From Brachionus koreanus (lineage: Eukaryota; Rotifera; Eurotatoria; Ploima; Brachionidae): a DNA stretch of 10,452 bases. The stretch is from the NCBI GenBank assembly GCA_016987375.1, contig PJRA01000509.1, forward strand, positions 1,824,692 to 1,835,143, given 5' to 3'. This document shows positions 6,201-10,452 of this stretch, in pieces. Position 1 is the first letter of the stretch; each line of letters starts with the position of its first letter. The position numbers and the translations under genes were made by a program. The notes beneath the pieces are model-generated. The model made no database searches. It was not told the origin of the DNA and saw only the letters and a program-made list of their open reading frames with translations.

Positions 6201-7882
6201 ATCTTTGGCTAATTTAACTGCTAATTCGGACTGACTGATTAATATATCATACGCTTTCTTGTATGTATTAAATTTGCACTTTTTTTTCTTTTTATTTTTT
6301 TCGGCTATTAAACGAAAAGTTTCGATAAAAAGTTCACCAAAATACAAATCATTTTCAGACCTTTGATCATATTTTATTTCGATGTCATTTTTCGAGCAAA
6401 TATCATCAAAAAATTCAATCAAATCAAAATTTTCATCATTTAATTTATTTTTTGATCTCAATACATCTCTTAGCTTATTTATTTTACTCAAACGAACAAA
6501 TTTTAAGTCCTCGAATTTTTGTGAGCTATCAATTGCTGGCGAACCAGGTCCAATTAGTACAGAAAGAGGATCATTAGGCTTTTTGTTCTCATTCTTTATT
6601 ATTTTTAGGAGCACATTACGACTGTTCTCTTTAATATTGGGAGAAAGACCATAAGGAATGGGAAGAGTTGAAGCGGCAGGTGCTAATTCACTAGTCGACG
6701 CTGGTACTGATGGAGATTGTACTGTTTTAGATGGTTTCAATTGTTGGCTTGAACTAGAAGAAGTGAGCGCACTTTTGTATGAAACTGCCTGAGCTGATTG
6801 ATTTGTGTTGCTTAGTGTCTGATTAGTGTTTTCTCTCGTGAGTATTTGTATCTTTGGCTTAGGAGTTTGCTTTATTTGAACTTGTTTATCTGAAACCAGA
6901 TGTGTTTTACTGATTAGTTTTGGCTTTCGATTTGAACAGGTTTGATCCTCTTTTTTTGGCTCTTTGGCTGGCTTTGCGTCTGTTTTATTTGACTGTGTAT
7001 TTTGGTGTTTGTGTATTTTTATTGCTAAATTTATTTGTTCTGTACATTGAATTGATTGATTGATTGTATTTAATTTTTAGTTTAGTTTTAATTTTTTAGT
7101 GTTTTGTAAAGTAGCACTACTACTCGGTCTTTTAAAACTACTAGTACTAGTACTTTCCTTAAAATCCTCGTTTATGTCTGATTAAGCAGAGGATAAAAAA
7201 GAAATAAACTCATGTGTTTTTTTTTTAAACTAATTTATCTTAATCAAAATTTATTCAGACTGAAAACAAAAGTTTTTAGTAAAAATTTTTAATTTTCCCA
7301 TTTTTTTACTAATGTGAGATGAAAGTTTTGATAGATTTAATTTTAATATAATTAGTGTTGGGACTGAACACACGGCCAGTAAACCGATCAAAATGAATTT
7401 TAGATTTTTAAGGCATAGCGATAATTTTTAAATAACAATAACAACAGATTTTTATTGAAATTAAATTTCTTTTCTATCTTAATTTTTAATATTTTGTTAA
7501 AAATTTTTTCTAATTTGACACAAGAATAAATTTTAATTAGAATAAAACATTTACTGTAAAAAGACAAAATAGTATCATAGCACAAATTATTTAATACCTT
7601 GAAAGTGTGGTTCCAAGTCTTTAGTCATTTCTTGAATTTGATTCATGATTTTAAGCGAATACCTTTAACGAAAAATAAAATTTTGAACCTAAGAGAATTT
7701 TCTTCATCCAAGACATACCTACAACCTATTGTTTGAATGTTAACAAAGCATTGTGCAAGACAAAGTAGACGATCTTCGTCGTACTGGTTGATGAAACGTT
7801 CAATGAAAATTTTTTTCAGTTGCCATTGCCGATCACTTTCGTTATGTCTGCGATACTTTTCTATTTCTATGTTCCTATTCAT
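2701..7882 (-). CDS. NKRF: NKRF-like RNA-binding protein: XTBD, two dsRBM-like domains, G-patch, R3H (spliced, 6-7 exons)
   Basis: Proposed exons in reading order are 7882-7719, 7662-7598, 7177-7124 (uncertain), 7039-5971, 4140-3750, 3693-3516 and 3248-2701. The intron phases at the junctions are 2, 1, 1, 2, 0 and 1, and the coding length divides by three (about 822 residues). In order the protein has an XTBD domain, a Lys/Ser/Pro-rich linker, two diverged double-stranded-RNA-binding folds, a G-patch (MLKKMGW then GHGLG) and an R3H domain (R-x3-H in DRKIIHKEAH). The C-terminal half follows vertebrate NKRF closely, including the short tail after R3H. Known members of the family are nucleolar; XTBD binds XRN2 and the G-patch activates the helicase DHX15 during pre-rRNA processing. 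The same role here is inferred. The start at 7882 is the only in-frame ATG before the XTBD, but an upstream exon is possible. Splice sites come from motif and phase only; CDKN2AIP-type XTBD proteins lack the G-patch/R3H end. Confidence 0.78.
3249..3515 (-). other. 267-nt intron ahead of the G-patch exon
   Basis: The donor is G|GTACGG and the acceptor TTTCGAAAAG|GTGAAA. A TTCTAAT motif lies about 12 nt before the acceptor. Phase 1 is kept, and splicing places Gly-Glu-Lys directly before MLKKMGW, as the G-patch consensus requires. An in-frame TAA just upstream of the acceptor shows that the exon cannot extend further. Confidence 0.7.
3516..3693 (-). CDS. NKRF: NKRF-like exon 6: linker ahead of the G-patch
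   Basis: This 178-nt exon encodes ETNYQLLGSQNSSDK, then KISNEELFGTLVPPTIFETP and a Ser/Asn-rich stretch ending NQSFG. It leaves in phase 1 at TTCG|GTACGG, so the split Gly codon is completed by GT of the next exon. This gives SFGEKMLKKMGW, the expected first residues of a G-patch. The linker has no recognised domain. It was found by splicing; the frame is too short to stand out alone. Confidence 0.72.
3694..3749 (-). other. 56-nt GT-AG intron between the dsRBM-like and linker exons
   Basis: The phase-0 donor is ATTAAA|GTAACC and the acceptor TTTTAAG|GAAAC, with a TTCTAAT branch-like motif about 20 nt before the acceptor. Splicing switches to a frame that stays open for 59 codons and leads into the G-patch exon. 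Confidence 0.75.
3750..4140 (-). CDS. NKRF: NKRF-like exon 5: second dsRBM-like domain
   Basis: This exon of 130 codons plus one base begins IKKNLSGFCLFIPSDDTTEL and ends KYLAKIFPVIK. It aligns by eye with the last dsRBM-like repeat of vertebrate NKRF: RNSIQILNQSCTKNNSKLEF covers the first helix and strand, FKCKCLINGVRIS the next strands, SKSDLKRISALKAIKYL the basic loop and final helix, and PVIK the conserved exit. An insert rich in acidic residues and Ser (about 33 residues, GECDQSAKKK to KSLADN) splits the first strand from the second. There is no ATG; the 5' edge is the TTTTTTTTTTAG acceptor. The frame reads through the next intron to a stop at 3630, which should not be taken as the protein's end. 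Confidence 0.75.
5098..5244. mobile_element. MITE-like element with 22-bp perfect terminal inverted repeats (intronic)
   Basis: TTTAGTCAAGTTGAAGTTGA (continuing TG) at 5098-5119 is repeated as its exact reverse complement at 5223-5244. The complementarity continues imperfectly inward around TCAATT. The 103 nt between are AT-rich and non-coding. No clear target duplication or autonomous partner is visible, so the superfamily is unknown. It lies in the proposed large intron of the NKRF-like gene. Confidence 0.6.
5311..5490. repeat. AAGTC/GACTT-rich block with short palindromes
   Basis: Over 180 nt the word AAGTC or its complement GACTT recurs about ten times on both strands, for example ACAAAAGTCAGC, AAAAAGTCGAAAC, TTAAAAGTCATGACTTTGAC and ACAAGTCACGACTTGC. 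A further copy, AAAGTCATGACTTT, lies at about 5636-5650. Dense inverted short words resemble the subterminal repeats of hAT-type elements, but no paired ends or 8-bp duplication were found. Confidence 0.45.
5971..7039 (-). CDS. NKRF: NKRF-like exon 4: basic Ser/Pro-rich linker and first dsRBM-like domain
   Basis: This long exon has no usable in-frame ATG, so it must be internal; the acceptor is probably GTACAG|AACAAA at 7040. The first half is low-complexity and basic (AKPAKEPKKE, TSSSSSQQ, ASTSELAPAA), then comes VLIGPGSPAI. The part at about 6431-6231 (NFDLIEFFDDIC, IEIKYDQ, LYFGELFIETFRLIAEKNKK, AYDILI) follows the strand-strand-basic-loop-helix order of the dsRBM-like repeats of NKRF. The tail is acidic, then Ser/Lys-rich (EEDIDNENRKSPSSNKKDK). 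It ends at a phase-2 donor AA|GTAATC, where the bases AGTAA also supply a TAA stop at 5967-5969 if unspliced. A stand-alone last exon of another gene is the main alternative. Confidence 0.68.
7097..7160 (+). repeat. Possible hAT-type transposon end, AGT/ACT-rich
   Basis: TAGTGTTTTGTAAAGTAGCA is followed by ACTACTAC and by CTACTAGTACTAGTAC. A TAGTGTT start followed by subterminal triplet repeats is seen in hAT elements. A second TAGTGTTGGGACTG lies at 7353 in the same orientation. No inverted partner or 8-bp duplication was found, so this is only a resemblance. It overlaps the uncertain exon 3. Confidence 0.25.
7124..7177 (-). CDS. NKRF-like exon 3 (optional, uncertain): Ser/Lys-rich segment
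   Basis: A TTAATCAG|AC acceptor in phase 1 opens a frame encoding INEDFKESTSTSSFKRPSS and a basic tail KKLKLN, which ends at TAA (7077-7079). Phase agrees with exon 2. Several GT donors lie in AGT codons, all in phase 1, so the 3' edge is arbitrary; 7124 is one choice. Against it, the DNA is a simple AGT/ACT-rich run next to a sequence that resembles a hAT transposon end. Exon 2 can also join exon 4 directly without losing frame. The alternatives are a real nuclear-localisation exon, an exonised transposon piece or intronic sequence. Confidence 0.35.
7598..7662 (-). CDS. NKRF: NKRF-like exon 2: end of the XTBD domain
   Basis: This 65-nt exon is entered in phase 2 and left in phase 1. It encodes YSLKIMNQIQEMTKDLEPHF and one more Gln. 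The hydrophobic spacing (IMNQIQEM) matches the last XTBD helix, which in relatives reads like a VM..I..MA pattern. The donor is CAAG|GTATTA; without splicing there is a stop two codons later. It is too short to stand out as an open frame and was found by asking what must follow the GCR end of the preceding exon. Confidence 0.75.
7663..7718 (-). other. 56-nt GT-AG intron inside the XTBD domain
   Basis: The donor is AG|GTATGT and the acceptor TTAAAG|GT, preceded by a T-rich tract. Removing the intron joins GCR to YSLKIMNQIQEMTKDLE, which is the expected end of an XTBD domain. The join therefore has support from protein similarity as well as from motifs. The length equals that of the intron at 3694-3749. 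Confidence 0.78.
7719..7882 (-). CDS. NKRF: NKRF-like exon 1: start codon and most of the XTBD domain
   Basis: This encodes 54 codons plus two bases. The protein runs from MNRNIEIEKYRRHNESDRQW to LLCLAQCFVNIQTIGCR. The pattern of a basic/aromatic helix (RQWQLKKIFIERF), then RLLCLAQCFVN and a GCxY turn, is the XRN2-binding XTBD fold seen in CDKN2AIPNL, CDKN2AIP, NKRF and nematode PAXT-1. The exon ends at an AG|GTATGT donor in phase 2. If the donor is ignored the frame reads on into a stop at 7643 and loses the end of the domain. The ATG at 7882 follows an A-rich run. The same frame is open back to a TTTTTTACAG acceptor-like site near 7930, so a further 5' exon cannot be excluded. Confidence 0.82.
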
Positions 7883-8498
7883 TTTTTTAAAGTGGAACTC
7901 GTGGTTTTTTAAGCATTTGAAATTAAATCTGTAAAAAATATTTACTTAAGCTTGATGAAATATTAAAAATTAAATACGAATTTTTTAAATTCATAAATTT
8001 AGATGATGCTTTTAATGAAAAATTCTTGCACAAGGCAGTTTAAATGCTGCATTCGGAAATAATATATGCTCGATAATTTGTTTATCGAATTATGTTTATT
8101 TTCATTATTTATAAAATAAATTTTATTCATAATTTAAAAAATAAACTTAACATTTTTTCAGTTTTCTTAGCATCTCTTCTCTGGATAGTATCCAATTAAA
8201 AACAAAAGCTTATTTCAAAAACTGAACAATTCTAATTTTTTTTTTAAAAATTAAAGAAGATTCTTTTTTAAAGGGAAAAAATATGGATGGATTAAATATT
8301 TTATGAGTAACAAATGAAATCTTGGTTTCAAGGATAATAGTTTAATAGTTTTAATATCATTTTGATTCTTTAAGTTTTGCGTTTTTTAAAAGTTTAGTAA
8401 TTCTGAAATTTAAAGTTATATTATTTTTAAAAATAAATAGAATTGAATGCTCACCTTTTAGTTTATTTAATTAAATTTTGATGAAATAAAAAAATAAA
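7883..8498. other. 5' flank of the NKRF-like gene; nothing else recognised
   Basis: This AT-rich stretch should hold the minus-strand promoter and any upstream exon of the NKRF-like gene. No convincing TATA or initiator motif can be singled out from the background. A 7-bp hairpin (TCGATAA with TTATCGA) lies at about 8071-8089. The 5' end of the mariner remnant must also fall here, but I could not find its terminal repeat. Confidence 0.4.
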
Positions 8499-9477
8499 AT
8501 GAAAATTATGAAATTTTGCTACTGAAAAGTTTTATTGGAAAAAGACCTATCAGCAACAGCAGTAACTTGTGAAATATGTCTGGTGAAAGATGAAAATGTG
8601 TTTTAAGTAAGAAGAGTATAAATTTGGTTTATAAAAATTTCAAAAGTGCTAATATTTTAGCTTTTTTCAGATAGATCATTATTTGTAATGAGAAGTGGAG
8701 CTATTTTCAAAATTATGATAACAGAAATGAATGATTGGACTCATCTAAACCAACTGGTCATGAAGAAAGGACACTTTGTACAAATGTGATGGTGTATGTT
8801 TGATGGAATTTCCATGGGGTTAATACACTTTTAGCTCGTTGCAGATGCTCGTGCTTAACACTCAAAAACCGGATGACTTTTTTGACCCTTTTATTTAAAT
8901 CTTTTTTAATGCTTTTTTTCAATGAAAATAAAATTATTTTATAGAAAAAATTAAATAATTNTTATAAAATTTTTGATTTCAGATATGATTGAAAAAAAAA
9001 AATTATAAAAAAATGATTAAATTTATTGAATAAAAAACAAATAAACGAAGTTACAAAGGGGTTCAAAAGACCCCTCCGGTTTTTGAGTGTTAAAATGCAG
9101 AACTTTATTCCGAATAATTAGAACGAATGTAAGCTTCACTTCAACAAAATATCCTTCTTTGGTCAATCGAAGTTCTTTAACATAACTCTAAACCTAATAC
9201 AGTTAGAAGCACAATGGCAAAAATACAAGTGTTGGAAGAAAATTGAACTTCTTCCTCATCCAGAATATAACCCAGATCATCCTCCTTCTGATTATCATTG
9301 AAGATGATAATTCGCTCAATGACTCTTTTTCTTAGAGGACGGCATTTTACTAACCAGGATCAAGTATCGTGAGCTTTTGGCTCCAAAAGCCGTAAATAGT
9401 ACAAGACAGGTATCAAACTTTTCGTTGATAGATAGCCAAAGACTATAAAACATAATGGTTTTTATTTTGAAGATTAA
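8499..9477 (+). pseudogene. Mariner-family transposase pseudogene, split by a MITE
   Basis: Mariner blocks run in order on the plus strand with stops and frameshifts. They are the N-terminal helix-turn-helix region (LSATAVTCEICLVKDENVF, then IWFIKISK; 8540-8650), ICNEKWSYFQNYDNRNE (8681-8732), SSKPTGHEERTLCTNVMVYV, WNFHGV, LVADARA, then after the insertion NAELYSE, LERM, HNSKPNTVRS, ELLPHPEYNPDHPPSDYH, RSMTLFLRGRHFTNQDQV and a C-terminal NGFYFED before TAA at 9475-9477. About 100 residues between the N-terminal and catalytic parts are missing. Two expected catalytic Asp are Asn (8687-8689 and 9184-9186); the third, in SDYH (9290-9292), remains. It is non-functional. Terminal repeats were not found. 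Confidence 0.88.
8855..9093. mobile_element. PiggyBac-type MITE with TTAA target duplication
   Basis: A 231-bp element (8859-9089) is flanked on both sides by TTAA (8855-8858 and 9090-9093). Its 15-bp ends are exact inverted copies (CACTCAAAAACCGGA and TCCGGTTTTTGAGTG). The similarity continues imperfectly through a GAC/GGTC then CCC region. The start TTAA-CACT is typical of piggyBac-like elements, which duplicate TTAA. The right subterminal part forms a small stem (GGGGT with ACCCC). There is no coding sequence; one base is unknown (N at 8961). It sits inside the mariner transposase remnant. Confidence 0.85.
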
Positions 9478-10200
9478 CTAATTATTGTTTTTTTTATTAA
9501 TAAATTAAAAAATTAAAAAAAAAAATTCAATATTTTTTTACTCATCTCAATTATTAATAGTAGTTGATAGAGTGATGGCTTGGCACAAAATAAGCTCTTG
9601 TTACATTTTTTAAATGATGGAGTGTACTAAATATATGACTAGCTCACTGTAATCCATCTACAAATTTTTTTGTTAAAATAAAATCATATCTCACTATTCT
9701 ATCACTTGGTTCATCATTTCATTTTTTAATTAATGCCTCTCAAATTTCTGCATTTTTTCTGATTTAAAGTTTTTTTTCATACTTGCGAATGTTTGCTTTA
9801 GTATTCCGAGTATTTTGTGGTTGTGTTTGTACAGGACTTAATACTTAATTGGAATGAAAACATCACACCATAATGCCATTCAAAATTACTACTTTTAGTG
9901 CTTAATTGCAGTTTTCCTTGTTGTTTTAAAGCACATGCTTATTTGTCACATGTTTAAAATGCATCACTTTAAATCTTCAGCGTTGGCATGCATCTCTATT
10001 TTATTCAATACACAATCTGGGAAATAATTTTTGTACAGAAATAAATAATAGGTGTCAATAATAGACTTTTATGAACTTCGGTCATAGCCTCTGATCACTC
10101 TGACATATACTTTTATTTACTTAAAAAGTCTACAAACTAATATAATTATATGTTAAAAATTGGACAGAAAATAGACTTTCAGTACTCAGGCGACTTTCCG
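9478..10200. other. AT-rich stretch with no recognised gene
   Basis: This should include the 3' end of the mariner element and unrelated sequence beyond. I found no open frame of note and no paired repeats. Slightly less AT-rich patches (near 9830-10010) may be old transposon sequence, but nothing is identifiable. Confidence 0.4.
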
Positions 10201-10204
10201 CTGA

Positions 10205-10390
10205 CATTGTTTTAACATAGCTTTACTAAAAGATGAAGCTCATCCATTAACTTCTCTTCACTTAACTGTATCAGAATTAAAGCGAGTTAATATATTATTA
10301 AAGTCAAAAGAAGCAAAGGTTCATTTACTTTTAGATCGATACTAACCACACCTTGTTGGGTTTTTAGCCCTTCTTTACTGCTAAATCTTA
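10205..10390 (+). pseudogene. Unrecognised coding-like fragment, probably a decayed gene or transposon
   Basis: One frame is open for 46 codons and reads like real protein: ALLKDEAHPL, then TSLHLTVSELKRVNILLKSK and AKVHLLLDRY before a TAA (10343-10345). The same frame continues as PHLVGFLALLYC up to another TAA. Just upstream, in another frame, IDFQYSGDFPLTLF precedes a stop. Balanced residues and less AT-rich codons than the surroundings suggest a former coding region with a frameshift and a nonsense change. I do not recognise the family, and no start or splice site is convincing. Confidence 0.35.
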
Positions 10391-10452
10391 ACTTTTTTAT
10401 CTTATTTTTAATTTAATTGTTTATGCTCGTTAAAATATTTGTATTTTTGATT

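Noticed and set aside
5971..6654. Two plus-strand open frames (5971-6201 and 6382-6654)
   Set aside because: They are antisense to exon 4 of the NKRF-like gene. Their Ser/Phe-rich composition is what the complement of Lys/Glu/Asp/Asn codons gives.
7400..7585. Minus-strand open frame of 61 codons
   Set aside because: It lies in the intron after exon 2. The product is only Lys/Ile/Asn/Phe/Leu-rich, as any open AT-rich stretch would be.
7737..7934. Plus-strand open frame of 65 codons
   Set aside because: It is antisense to the XTBD exon, whose own strand matches a known domain.
8550..8611. TCEICLVKDENVF read as a RING or other zinc-finger start with a GTAAG donor after it
   Set aside because: The stretch fits the mariner N-terminal helix-turn-helix region better and leads on to IWFIKISK in the same frame. 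No further Cys/His pairs follow, and the supposed donor comes after a stop.
9550..9712. Weak inverted match TGATAGAGTGATGG against CTATTCTATCACT as mariner terminal repeats
   Set aside because: The match is short and gapped, and both copies lie on the same side of the transposase, so they cannot be the ends of that element.
1..10452. CRISPR arrays, tRNA or rRNA genes, bacterial operons, integrated virus genes
   Set aside because: I saw no spaced direct repeats, no cloverleaf with intact box motifs, no ribosome-binding-site organisation and no viral structural or polymerase motifs on either strand.

Overview
This window is strongly AT-rich eukaryotic DNA. It holds GT-AG introns, one multi-exon nuclear gene on the minus strand, and decayed DNA transposons. 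The gene's domain set (XTBD, double-stranded-RNA-binding-like folds, G-patch, R3H) is typical of animals. Two 56-nt introns and the base composition would suit a compact, AT-rich invertebrate genome such as a rotifer, but that placement is a guess.

The central 5.2 kb (about 2659-7882, minus strand) reads as one gene similar to NKRF. Read in the direction of transcription, it has an XTBD (XRN2-binding) domain split over two exons, an optional small Ser/Lys-rich exon, and a long exon with a basic, Ser/Pro-rich linker and a first dsRBM-like domain. A 1,830-nt intron follows, then a second dsRBM-like exon, a linker exon, and a last exon with G-patch and R3H domains. All chosen junctions keep the reading frame and give about 822 residues (about 804 without the optional exon). 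An AATAAA signal lies 36 nt past the stop. By family knowledge, such a protein would bring the 5'-3' exonuclease XRN2 (through XTBD) and a DEAH helicase such as DHX15 (through G-patch) to structured RNA, as in nucleolar pre-rRNA processing.

The left flank (1-2600) has about 1.3 kb with no recognisable content. Next comes a roughly 520-bp inverted repeat built of GGAAT/ATTCC pentamers, then a dead Tc1-like transposase on the minus strand. The stop codon of that transposase coincides with the end of the inverted repeat.

The right flank (7883-10452) has a dead mariner transposase on the plus strand. It is split by a 231-bp piggyBac-type MITE whose TTAA duplication and 15-bp terminal repeats are intact. 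Close to the window's right end lies a short stretch that looks coding but that I do not recognise.

The large intron carries a MITE-like element with 22-bp inverted ends and a block rich in AAGTC/GACTT. I see no RNA gene, CRISPR array or prokaryotic feature. The strongest points are the assembled gene, the nested transposons, the pentameric foldback and a possible intron-retention isoform. I found no clear evidence of a new biological system.
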